Source: Deltaproteobacteria bacterium (GTDB taxonomy: Bacteria; Lernaellota; Lernaellaia; JACKCT01). Taken from it: 64,000 nucleotides of DNA. The notes under the pieces were generated by a model. The model saw only the letters and a list, made by a program, of their open reading frames with translations. It was not told the DNA's origin and searched no databases. The position numbers were made by a program, and so were the translations under genes. Position 1 is the first letter of the stretch. Each line of letters starts with the position of its first letter. The DNA is taken from contig JAOSJX010000023.1 in NCBI GenBank assembly GCA_027493875.1, forward strand, positions 654,539-718,538. Reading direction: 5' to 3'. Below, piece after piece: positions 53,232 to 62,197 of the stretch.

Positions 53232-53912
53232 TCAACACCCGCAGCACGACGCGTTGACATTGTCGTCATCGTCGACATTTCCAACGTCGTCGTCTTCGAG
53301 CGAATCGTCATCGTCGTCTGTTCCCACTTCGGATTCCTCCGATCCATCAAGCACCACGGAGAATAAATCCCAATACCCACGATTTGCCTCCGTATTCTTG
53401 AATCGGAACGCAAACTGAACTTCTAGTTGATCGAGATCGTAAGGTGGAGCCCCCGTCCAGAGCTGCACACGAATAATATCGTCAATATCCGGTTGGGCAA
53501 CGTGGACAGATTCCCAACCGCTTCCTGCTACTTCAGGAAATCCTATCGCAACATCCGCTGAAACGGTCGACTCCTCATCATCAAACGCATACCACAACCA
53601 CAATTCGATCCAATTCCAGCCGTCGAGATCAATGGCCGGAGATACAAGCCAGGTATCGCTCATATCATGATCGCTATCGAGCGACGGATTTACTCCAACA
53701 TAAGCTTCGACGGAGGGATCCTCATGATTTTCATACCATCCCCAAACCGCGCCACCGCCACTTAGGTTGTCAACAATTTCCCAATCCGGCGGTAAGCCTC
53801 CCTGAAAGTTTTCTCCAAAGGCCGTATTTTGAGAAGGCAAAAATACGCCTCCGATAGTGCAAATAACGACGAGAAGCGTCGAGGCGATACTACCTGATAA
53901 TCCCAAAGCCAT
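53232..53912 (-). CDS. Secreted choice-of-anchor J-like protein 1 with acidic SCCGC tail
   Basis: 226 residues. ATG 53912 follows GGAGCCTCAGG. Signal-like SGSIASTLLVVICTIGGVFL, then a jelly-roll start ENFQGGLPPDWEIVDNLSGG and GAVWGW, typical of choice-of-anchor J / MAM-like domains, with DTWLVSPAIDLDGWNWIELW and VQFAFRFKNTEANRGYWDLF. The tail is ESEVGTDDDDDSLEDDDVGN then VDDDDNVNASCCGC and stop. Choice-of-anchor J domains are known for carrying different C-terminal surface-anchoring signals; this tail matches none I know. The coding frame is intact. Confidence 0.78.
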   Translation of the reverse strand: MALGLSGSIASTLLVVICTIGGVFLPSQNTAFGENFQGGLPPDWEIVDNLSGGGAVWGWYENHEDPSVEAYVGVNPSLDSDHDMSDTWLVSPAIDLDGWNWIELWLWYAFDDEESTVSADVAIGFPEVAGSGWESVHVAQPDIDDIIRVQLWTGAPPYDLDQLEVQFAFRFKNTEANRGYWDLFSVVLDGSEESEVGTDDDDDSLEDDDVGNVDDDDNVNASCCGC

Positions 53913-53939
53913 CCTGAGGCTCCATCCGAAACCAAATTG

Positions 53940-54085
53940 AAAAACGGGGACAGCCACCTATATTTAACGGCCTTTTGAGCATCGTCCCCTCTCCTCGCCG
54001 TCCTGTTTCAACGTCCGGCGCGATCAATGAGCGCGTAACAAGATACCACACGTTTCCCTCGGAAGCTGCGACCGGCGACCGGTAA
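53940..54085. repeat. Direct repeat, copy 1 (GGGGACAG element)
   Basis: Starts AAAAACGGGGACAGCCACCT and ends in ACCGGCGACCGG. Copy 2 at 54966-55112 is nearly identical, one obvious difference being AACAAGAT versus AACAGGAT. The GGGGACAG-CACCTATATT edge resembles remnants often seen at the ends of IS200/REP-associated transposase elements; no transposase is inside. Confidence 0.85.
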
Positions 54086-54187
54086 CCGGGAATCAAAAGC
54101 GCCTGATTCGTGCGCCGCCTTTCGCGGGCCCGAAAACTGACCGGCTCAATGCGCCGGGCCCCTGGCCACCGCCCACTGGCGACTCAT

Positions 54188-54871
54188 TCAACACCCGCAA
54201 CACGACGCGTCGTCGTTGTCGTCGTCATCGACATTTCCAACGTCGTCGTATTCGAGCGAATCGTCATCGTCGTCTGTTCCCACTTCGGATTCTTCGGTCC
54301 CCACGAAATAGACGCGGAACAGCTTCCAATAACCGGCATCGGCAACGTTGTTTTTGAATCGAAAGGCGAGCTGGATGGCGCGTTTATCCGAAGGCTGTGG
54401 AGGAGATCCAGCCCACAGGTAAACACGAACACTACTTTCCGCCTCGGGCGAAGCGGAATAGATCGTTTCCCAAGGGCCGTCAATTTCTACGAAGCGCATC
54501 GCCACGTCGGCCGACGCCGTGGACGCCGCATCGTCAAATTCATACGACAACCAGAGCTCCGCACGATTCCAGCCATCCAAATCGAAGGAGCTCGACAGCA
54601 GGACCGTATCGGCATACTCGTGATTTTCATCGGTGGCGGGATCGACGGAAACAAAAGCACCGTCCGGCCAATCGGGATCGGCACTTGGGCGCCATTCCCA
54701 AACAGCTCCTCCCGATCCGATATTGTCGATAATCTCCCAATTGCTCGGAATCCCGGATCGAAAAGTCTCTTCTATATCTTCCTCCGCGTGCGCTGAAACA
54801 ATGAACGCGAGCGATATCAAAAGAATCCGCACGAAACGAAAATAAATTTTAGAGTGTTTTCCCAAAACCAT
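54188..54871 (-). CDS. Secreted choice-of-anchor J-like protein 2 with acidic SCCGC tail
   Basis: 227 residues. ATG 54871 again follows GGAGCCTCAGG, and the first codons MVLGK match protein 1 (MALGL). Signal FRFVRILLISLAFIVSAHA. Body: ETFRSGIPSNWEIIDNIGSG, GAVWEW, DTVLLSSSFDLDGWNRAELW and IQLAFRFKNNVADAGYWKLF. It is clearly homologous to protein 1 but differs at about half the body positions, while the tail ESEVGTDDDDDSLEYDDVGN and VDDDDNDDASCCGC is almost unchanged. Intact frame. Confidence 0.8.
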   Translation of the reverse strand: MVLGKHSKIYFRFVRILLISLAFIVSAHAEEDIEETFRSGIPSNWEIIDNIGSGGAVWEWRPSADPDWPDGAFVSVDPATDENHEYADTVLLSSSFDLDGWNRAELWLSYEFDDAASTASADVAMRFVEIDGPWETIYSASPEAESSVRVYLWAGSPPQPSDKRAIQLAFRFKNNVADAGYWKLFRVYFVGTEESEVGTDDDDDSLEYDDVGNVDDDDNDDASCCGC

Positions 54872-54965
54872 CCTGAGGCTCCGAAATGGTCCACATAACA
54901 TTTGGGTAAATCATGCTGCCCGTTGAAGGGTTTTTGCTAGGAAAACCGACCGAATAGACTTTGGG

Positions 54966-55112
54966 GAAAAACGGGGACAGCCACCTATATTTAACGGCCT
55001 TTTGAGCATCGTCCCCTCTCCTCGCCGTCCTGTTTCAACGTCCGGCGCGATCAATGAGCGCGTAACAGGATACCACACGTTTCCCTCGGAAGCTGCGACC
55101 GGCGACCGGCGA
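54966..55112. repeat. Direct repeat, copy 2 (GGGGACAG element)
   Basis: See copy 1 at 53940; the offset is 1,026 bp, the length of one cassette of the tandem array. The end carries an extra GCGACCGG unit repeated three to four times. Confidence 0.85.
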
Positions 55113-55228
55113 CCGGCGACCGGAAATCAAATGCTCGGCGTTCGCGCGCTGTCAATCGCCGGACCAAAAGCCCACCGGCGCGATGCGCCGAACCCCTGGC
55201 CACCGGCGACTGGCCACGGGCGACTCAT

Positions 55229-55390
55229 TCAACATCCGCAGCACGACGTGTCGTCGGGGTCGTCATCATCATCGACGTTTCCAACGTCGTCGTCTTCGAG
55301 CGAATCGTCATCGTCGACAAAATCAGATTCAATACCATTAATCTCAACCGCGAATAAATCCCAGGATCCGTCGTTTGCCATGTCATTCTT
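55229..55390 (-). pseudogene. Truncated third copy: acidic SCCGC tail only
   Basis: Only the end of a choice-of-anchor J gene survives: KNDMANDGSWDLFAVEINGI, ESDFVDDDDSLEDDDVGNVD and DDDDPDDTSCCGC then stop. The 5' side is cut at a third GGGGACAGTCACCTATATT sequence (about 55399-55417), pointing to loss of the body by recombination or element activity. The downstream noncoding repeat is also present but shortened. Confidence 0.75.
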
Positions 55391-56080
55391 GGAATAATGG
55401 GGACAGTCACCTATATTCTGGGTATTTACGGGTTCTGTCATTGCAACCACCGCCTACGAAGACTCCGGTGTCGAGGACGCTGAATCTTAGTGTGAGGATA
55501 ACACAAAACGTGAAACCGGGGGGAGCGATTGTTTTCAATCGGCGTTGTCCGAGATGAACGACGCGCTCAAGTCCGGTTCGCCGATTCGCTGTCGTTGATC
55601 GTCCGTATATTTCGTTCTTTGTCCGTTGTCCCGAGGCCTTCCAAGGCCCGATTTGTCACACTTTGTCCGGTCACTTTGCGGTTAGTGAGGGGAATCATTT
55701 TTCCCGAGGGAGGACCGGCCATGCCCGCTGCAAATCGCGTCATTTTCCGTCGCCGAAAAACCGGAACCGCCAAGCGCGCGCTCACCGCTGCGTGCTCACG
55801 TCGGAGGCTACCGGTTACAAGCTACAGGTTACAGAAAACCGCGTGCTCATCCGGTGAGCACGCGCCTTTCCGTGAACTTGCCCGTTACCGGTTCGCGCGC
55901 CGCCGTCCAACGAAGGCGGGTGACCGTCCCCGACCTCTTAAATGCTGCGTACTCACCGAAGCGAGTCCGCACTTTGCTGGGACCTCTAAACTGTTACCTG
56001 TGACCTCCCCGGTGAGTCCGCGCGTCGCTCACATTCGTCATTCGCCATTCGAAATTCGTCGTTTGGAAGTGAGTCCGCGC
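55391..56080. other. Intergenic region with small hairpins and dispersed 12-mer
   Basis: I see no convincing gene. It contains the third GGGGACAG end (55399), the word AGCTACAGGTTACAG, a hairpin at 55840-55864, and two copies of GTGAGTCCGCGC (56012-56023 and 56069-56080), a 12-mer that recurs at 61.9-62.2 kb. Open frames crossing it lack conserved content. Confidence 0.55.
55840..55864. repeat. Hairpin with CTCA/TGAG core
   Basis: Arms CGCGTGCTCA and TGAGCACGCG are exact complements around a 5-base loop TCCGG. It has the same design as the hairpins at 62107 and 62167, which also have CTCA/TGAG near the centre. Confidence 0.75.
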
Positions 56081-57579
56081 TTACGCCGAGCGCATATCCT
56101 CGAAAAGATAGTCCGCCGTACGCACGGCGAGGGTGCCGGTGGTGATCTGCGGCGGGACGCCGACGGACGTGGGAAAGACGGACATGTCCGCGGCATAGAG
56201 GCCGCGCACCGCGTGGGATTGCCCGTACGAATCGACGGCGCAGCGGCGGCGGTCTTCGCCCATCGGAATCGTGGACTGCGGATGGACGGCGGCGATGCTG
56301 ATATTGAACGGCGCGAAATCGATGGCATCGAACAGCGGCAGGTCCGATGCGCTTTTCACCGACACCGCGCGCGGCGTCGGGAGAAAGACTTCCGTCGCCC
56401 CGGCGGCGAGATAAGCCTCGGCGCAGCGCTTGGCGCCCTCGACGATCGCCCGCGCGTCGTGGTCGTCGGGCCAATAGGAGATCTTGAAATCGCCGTCGCT
56501 TTTCAATTCGACAAGCCCGTTCGTCTCGTCGTGCACCATTCCGGAGCCGGCCGCGAGATACGGGTAGCGGCGCATGCGTCCCGCAAATTCCTCGCCCATG
56601 CCCGGCACCATCGTGCCCGTGATGCCCGGATGGCCCGATTGCGCCATGAGCAAAAAGCCGCCGTAGCCGGTTTCGTAGAACGTCGCGAACTGGTGACTGA
56701 GATACGTCTGCGGCGTTCCGTGCCACGCTTCCACCGGGTCCGAGAAGTACGCCCCGACCGGCGCGGCCGGATGAATGTGCAGCGTCCGGCCGACCGTCTC
56801 CGGCGTGATCCCGCTTTTCAAAAACAGCACGGCCGATTGGACGCTGCCCGCGGAGACGACGACGCGGTCGGCCGTCACGGCGATTCGCTCCGCGGCCCGC
56901 CCGTTCTCGTAACGCACGCCGCGCACACCGACCGCGCGGCCCTTTTCAACGATGATCTCCTCCGCCTTCACGTGGGGCATCAGTTTCGCGCCGCGCGAAA
57001 GGGCCTTCGGAATATTCGTGATGAGCATGCTCTGCTTGCGGTTGTACGCGCACCAAGCGTGCAATACCCGCAGCCGACGCACGCGACGCGGTTGTGATGC
57101 GAGAGCTTGCCTTTCCACCCCAGCGCATCGGCGCCGCGGCGGAGCACGTCGTTGTTGCGGTTGACCTCCCATTCCGCCGCTTGATTGGCGCCGATATTCG
57201 CTTCGGCCCGGCGGATATAGGGCATCAGCTCGGACGGCGCGATGTCGCGCACGCCGTACTCCTTCTCCCACCGCGCGAGAATCGCCTTCGGCGGACGAAA
57301 ACAAAGGCATCCGTTATGAACCGTCGAACCGCCGACGCCCTGCCCCATCAGGATCAGCACCGACAGGTTCTTGTTGCCGGTCGCGCCGCCCTTTTGGAAA
57401 AGACGCGCCATCATCTGGTCCTCGCGCTGCGTGAACTCCTCGGGCTTGTGGTGCGCGCCCATTTCCAGAATCAGAACGTCGACGCCCTTTTCGGCGAGTT
57501 CCTTCGCCACCGTCGCCCCGCCGGCGCCGCTCCCCACCACGCACACCCGGGTATGAATTTCCCGTTCGCGAAGACTCAT
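56081..57579 (-). CDS. GMC-family FAD oxidoreductase (one frame break)
   Basis: About 500 residues. The FAD-binding start is VCVVGSGAGGATVAKELAEK with the acidic strand end VLILEMGAH; the GMC signature region is GQGVGGSTVHNGCLCFRPP. A Cys pair VACVGCGYC precedes a slip near 57060. Later blocks: VVVSAGSVQSAVLFLKSGIT, LHIHPAAPVGAYFSD and the C-terminal HPQSTIPMGEDRR with LYAADMSVFPTSVGVPPQIT, carrying the catalytic His region. It is translated with the upstream subunit-3-like gene, together resembling a membrane-associated sugar or alcohol dehydrogenase. Confidence 0.88.
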
Positions 57580-58175
57580 GCGCCGCCCCCCGTCCGTCGT
57601 CGGGATAAAAGGAAAGCGGCGGCGGATCGAAGGGAACGATTTGCACGCGTTCGAGCAACGGACCGTCGTAGCCGATGGGCTTCCATGTGGCGTCGGCGGA
57701 AAAGTACGCCATCGCCGCGACCATCTTCCAGTGCGGAGAACGCCTGGCGGCGCAGGACGATCGAGCTGTCGCGCCAACCGGCAAGGACCGCGCGGCGATC
57801 ATCGGCGCCGAGGTTTGTAAATCGGCTCCAATGCGTGAACAGCGGTTGGTACTCGAGAAGATTCAGCAAACGCAAAAATTGATCGCGGTCGGCCGCCGCC
57901 ATGCGTCCAAGCATGTCGTTGAAGACGGGCCGGATGGGCAAAGTGGACGCGGCGGGAAATCCGTCGCCGACGACGATGGCGTCGGTGACCGCTTCGAAAA
58001 TCGACCACCGTCCGTCGTCCACGGAAAACGCTTCCGGCTCGGCGCGTTCCGCGGCGAAAGTGACGGAGGGACCGACGTACAGCGCCGCCGCGGTCCCAAG
58101 CGCAAATTCGAAAAAACGCCGACGCGTAATCCAGAGGCCGCCGACGGTGCGCTTTTCCCGGGAATCACTTCGCAT
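57578..58175 (-). CDS. Gluconate 2-dehydrogenase subunit 3-like protein with Tat signal (one frame break)
   Basis: About 200 residues. The twin-arginine signal is ITRRRFFEFALGTAAALYVG. The mature part AFSVDDGRWSIFEAVTDAIV with NDMLGRMAAADRDQFLRLLN fits the subunit 3 family, which escorts the GMC subunit through the Tat system. A slip near 57730 leads to YFSADATWKPIGYDGPLLER and PFDPPPLSFYPDDGR. The stop is inferred to overlap the GMC start in a G-run. Confidence 0.78.
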
Positions 58176-58317
58176 CGCGATCGCCCCAAATCAAAGAAAC
58201 CCAACTATAAGAGATATTTGGTGAATTACCAGACGGTGCCGCGCTCGGCTGCGCACGGTCATAGACGTTTGTGACAAAATCGGTACAATTTAATGAAATT
58301 TGGGAGGATCGGCAGCC

Positions 58318-61086
58318 ATGGTATTGAACCGCGACCGTTCGCATTTGTTTTTCGTTCTCGCTCTGACCCTCTGTTTCGCGTTTTCTCTGTCCTGCACATG
58401 CGGAGACGATGACGACGACGACGATGATGACGACGTCGGCGACGACGACACGTCGGCTGACGACGATGACGACGACACCGGCGGCGACGACGACATCGAT
58501 GACGACGATGACGACACCGACGACGACGAGTCCTGGGACAATCTATCCGATCCGCTCGGCGAGGGCGAAGTCCGCGCGGGCATCATCGCGTCCGGCGACG
58601 AGCTCATCGGCGGTCCCCGCGCCCGCGGCGAAATCGGCGACTATAAGATTTACAATTCGCGCGTCGAATTCATCATCCGATCGACGGAGCTTCCGGGCAT
58701 TTCGTGGTCCACGTATTCCGGAAACATCATCGACGCCGATCGCGCGCGTCCGCCGGCTGAAGCGGGCCAGGACGCGTTATGGGCACTCGAACAATTCCTG
58801 ACCATTCCGCGCACGTTCCGCGCCACGTCCATGGAGATCGTCGAAAACGGCCGCGACGGCGTGGCGACGATCCGCGTGCACGGAACCGATGCCGGGCTGC
58901 ATGTCGTCGACGCGATCCTGCCGACATGGGATCACCGCATCGACATCACGAACGAATACACGCTCGAACCGGATAAGGACTATCTCCACATCCGCACGAC
59001 CATCACCAACGAGGCGAACAAAGACCGCGATATTTTGATCGCCGATCTGCCGCTGTGGGGCGATCACCTCAAACTCTTCGCGCCCCGCGGCGGTTACACG
59101 GAAGGCGAGGCCGCGCCCTTTGCCAACCTACGTTGGCTGGGGGGATCGGCCACGAGGATCAGGACGTTTCCTACGCCATGGCGACCACGTCGCCGGACCG
59201 GCTCTTCTATTCCCCGTATATGGAAGGCGACATCCTTCCCCTCTTCCAGGGTCTTCTCCCGGTGCCCGCGCTCGGGGAAAACAGCTTCGACCGGCTGTTC
59301 ATCGTCGGTGACGGCGACAGTTCCCTGTTCGCCGAGGTGATTGACGCGTACGACGAGAACACGGAATACGGGACGATCGAAGGCCAGATGGATTTGGACG
59401 CCGGCGACGACGGCTCCGGGATCGAAGTGGTCGTTCGCGACTCCGTGCGGGAGGATTTCCCGGAACTATATCGGCGTCGCGCGGCCGGACGCGGCCGGCG
59501 CGTTTTCGCTTCAGGTGGCTCCGGGCGACTACACGCTCCAGGCTTTCGGCGAGGGACGGACGGATTCGGCGGTCGTAGACGTCACCGTCGGCGCCGGTTC
59601 GAAAGCGGCCGCGAGCGTGGCGATCGACCCGCCGGGATTCCTTGACTTCGACGTCACGGATGATACCGCGACCCCGCTGCCCTGCCGTTTGACGGTCTTC
59701 AACGGGCACGACGCCAATGTGAATACCGCCGGCGCGGCCCTTCGCCATTGGTCGGCCGACGGGTCGGGAACCATGCGCCTGCTGCCCGGCGAGTACACCG
59801 TCGCGGCGTCGCACGGCTTCGAATACGAGATCGAGGCGGAAAACGTCACCATCACCGCGGGCGATACAGCCACGTTCGACGCGGCGCTCGAACGCACGGT
59901 CGACACGACCGGCTACATGACCGGCGATTTTCACATCCACACGGAGTTTTCGATCGACTCCACCGTCCCCGCCGTCGACCGTATTCGGGAACTCGCGGGC
60001 GACGGCATGGAAATGCCCGTCATCACGGATCACGATCACCGTTCCGATTACACCTCTTACGCGGCGGCGCAGGGGCTTACGGATTGGATCAAGCCGGTGA
60101 CCGGTTCCGAGGTCAGTCCGATTTACGGGCATACGAACGTCTGGCCACTCACCGGCCTTTCCGCGACGGAGCCCGACTATTACGGCGTCGGCCTCGTCGA
60201 ATACGACGAAGACGGCAAGGTCACGCACCGCAACCAATTCGCCGACATTTGGGACATCGCGACGAACGTCTTCGGCGCGGTCGTCCACCAGATCAACCAT
60301 CCGCGCGACGGCAGCGGTTGGTTCGACCACGTCGGCTACGATCCCGCCCTCGGCGTGGATTACGTCGACACCTCGCGCTGGTCGCCCGATTTCGAGGCGA
60401 TCGAAGTATGGAACGGCGGCAAGGACAGCAGCGGTACGGTGCTCGACTGGTACAGCTTTCTCGATCAGGGCTTCCGGTTCACGATGAACGGCAACTCGGA
60501 CAGCCACACGTCCTCGAAGCCGCTCGGCGTGCCGCGCAATTATTTCGCGATGCCCGACGACGATCCGGCGACGGCCGATCCCGACGACATGGTCGATTCG
60601 ATCGTCGGCAACCGCAACCAGGTCAGCATCGGCGCGTTCATCAATTTCTCGATCGAGGGCGAGGACATCGGCGGCTTCGTCACCGGGCTCGATTCCACGG
60701 ACGTCGATCTCGACATCCGCGTCCAGGCGCCGTCGTGGTTGGACGTGAACTACGTCCGCGTCATCTCGAACAACGGCCAGGTCATCTGGGACGACGCGAT
60801 CTCAACCGATCCGTCGGAGATCGTTCGATTCGACGATACGGTGACGCTGTCGTTTGACGACGACGTGTGGTTGGTTGTCGAGGCGGGGCACACCTCGGCA
60901 CGCGTCGGGCCGATCGACAACGGCGAATTCGTCTGGGCGATGACGAATCCGATCTGGGTGGATATCGACGGTAACGGGGATTTCGATCCGCCGGGGCTGC
61001 CGCCGATCGCGGCGGGAACCTATGCGATGCCGAAGCGCGTCCCGTCGGCGCCGGAGATTCCGCGGTGGTCGCAACCGTGGCCGTAG
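58318..61086 (+). CDS. Poly-Asp lipoprotein with PHP-type metallohydrolase domain (two frame breaks)
   Basis: About 923 residues. Lipobox Cys26 in LSCTCG is followed by about 45 residues of DDDDD with G, T, S, V. An N-terminal beta-rich region (FIIRSTELPGISWSTYSGNI) is followed by a carboxypeptidase-regulatory-like repeat (GDYTLQAFGEGRTDSAVVDV) and a CehA/McbA-type PHP domain: MTGDFHIHTEFSIDSTVPAV, VITDHDHRSDY, FGAVVHQINHPRD, FRFTMNGNSDSHTSSKPLGV. These His/Asp motifs are the metal ligands of PHP hydrolases. Breaks at about 59147 and 59468. Probably an envelope phosphoesterase or amidohydrolase facing the periplasm or surface. Confidence 0.84.
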
Positions 61087-61127
61087 GCTGAGTCATGCGC
61101 CGCGCACGGCGGCGCCCCTCGTCAACC

Positions 61128-61316
61128 TCAAGTGAATTTTCCGCCGCCTCCGCATGAGGCGGCGGATTTCGTTTGGGCGGCGACCGCGGCGAGTTGCTTG
61201 GCGGTGCGGCGTGAGTCGCACTTCGGGCACGGCGGCTTGCCGTTCGCCGCGGACAGCGACATCAGTTTCTCGAAAACCTCGCCGCACTCTTCGCAGCGGT
61301 ACACGTAAATCGGCAT
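61128..61316 (-). CDS. FmdB-type zinc-ribbon protein
   Basis: A 62-residue protein of the FmdB/CxxC_SSSS family: start MPIYVYRCEECGEVFEKLMS, then CPKC, giving two CxxC knuckles for one zinc, and a tail AASCGGGGKFT. Members are widespread small putative regulators of unknown target. It shares the strand with the small membrane peptide and the ArsR regulator, and may be in their transcript. Confidence 0.9.
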   Translation of the reverse strand: MPIYVYRCEECGEVFEKLMSLSAANGKPPCPKCDSRRTAKQLAAVAAQTKSAASCGGGGKFT

Positions 61317-61389
61317 TTTATTGTTCCTCGGACGTTTTCTTGTCGCGGCCGGATTTCGGGCCGCCCGACGGGCGGCAGGCGCCACGCAT

Positions 61390-61479
61390 TCAGGTGGAAA
61401 CGCCGAGCCTGGGGAGGATGACCAGTTGGAGCAGAAGGTATCCGCCCAGAATGCCCAACATGATCAAGAGGTCATTCAT
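61390..61479 (-). CDS. 29-residue single-pass membrane peptide
   Basis: A tiny gene: MNDLLIMLGILGGYLLLQLV followed by ILPRLGVST and stop. One hydrophobic helix with a positively charged PRLG end. It is supported by a strong GGAGG ribosome site 9 bases before the ATG and by sitting between ArsR and FmdB on the same strand. I do not know a function; its ArsR neighbour suggests metal or thiol stress. Confidence 0.62.
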   Translation of the reverse strand: MNDLLIMLGILGGYLLLQLVILPRLGVST

Positions 61480-61503
61480 ATTTTTAAGCCTCCCCGGCCC
61501 GGG

Positions 61504-61815
61504 TTATCGGTCTTCAAAACACACGCACCGTCGCATGCAGCCCAGGAGGTCGACGAGGTGCGGATTCGCCAAGCTGTAGTAGCTCTTGCCTTCCCGGCGC
61601 TCCGTTTGGACCAGCGCAACCATACGAAGTATCTTGAGCTGCTGCGACACAATCGCCTGCTTCTCTCCAAGAATTTCGGCCAGCTCGCCGACGTTGCGTT
61701 CCTTGCGGGCAAGCTCATCCACGATCCGCAGGCGGATCGGATGCCCGACGGCCTTCAAAACTTCGGAAATCGTTCGGGATTGCGTGTCGTCAAAGGGTTC
61801 CGGTTGCGCGGCCAT
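61504..61815 (-). CDS. ArsR-family transcriptional regulator
   Basis: 103 residues. ATG 61815 is chosen for GGGAGG 7 bases upstream; ATG 61833 is possible. The winged helix is VLKAVGHPIRLRIVDELARK with ERNVGELAEILGEKQAIVSQ and QLKILRMVALVQTERREGKS. The tail LVDLLGCMRRCVCFEDR has three Cys that could sense metal or redox state. The region before it (61840-61865) is AT-rich with an imperfect TATATA...TTTATA dyad, a candidate operator. Confidence 0.88.
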   Translation of the reverse strand: MAAQPEPFDDTQSRTISEVLKAVGHPIRLRIVDELARKERNVGELAEILGEKQAIVSQQLKILRMVALVQTERREGKSYYSLANPHLVDLLGCMRRCVCFEDR

Positions 61816-62106
61816 CGCGGCCTCCCATGCCATTCAATAGATATATAGCAATATTTATAGATTTCGTCAAGGGTTTAAGTGGCCGGTGGCCAGTCATCAG
61901 TTAGGGACAGGCGCGGACTCACTTCATAGAGGCTGCAGGCTACAATCCGCAGGCTGCAGGCGACAGGTCACAGGCGACAGGTCACAGGCTACAGGTCACG
62001 GTCAGGCGCGGACTCACCCTGTGGGTCCGCATCACCTGGGAGCGCCGACGTCCTCGTCGGCCCATGCAAATGTGGCGTCGTCCCGCTCCTTGCGGGACTG
62101 TGCGGT

Positions 62107-62134
62107 TCCGCGTACTCACGCGTGAGTACGCGGA
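62107..62134. repeat. Perfect 28-bp palindrome
   Basis: TCCGCGTACTCACG followed by its exact complement CGTGAGTACGCGGA, no loop. It lies inside the 300-bp element. Confidence 0.85.
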
Positions 62135-62166
62135 GGTTGTTTCGTGTACGGTCACGGCAACGGATC

Positions 62167-62197
62167 GGCGCGGACTCACGTGCGGTGAGTCCGCGCC
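62167..62197. repeat. Hairpin with 13-bp perfect arms
   Basis: GGCGCGGACTCAC and GTGAGTCCGCGCC around a 5-base loop GTGCG. The right arm doubles as the right terminal repeat of the 300-bp element. Confidence 0.85.

Noticed and set aside
61925..62000. Tandem words that could be taken for a CRISPR array
   Set aside because: Units are 12-15 bases, degenerate and not separated by spacers of regular length; no cas genes nearby.
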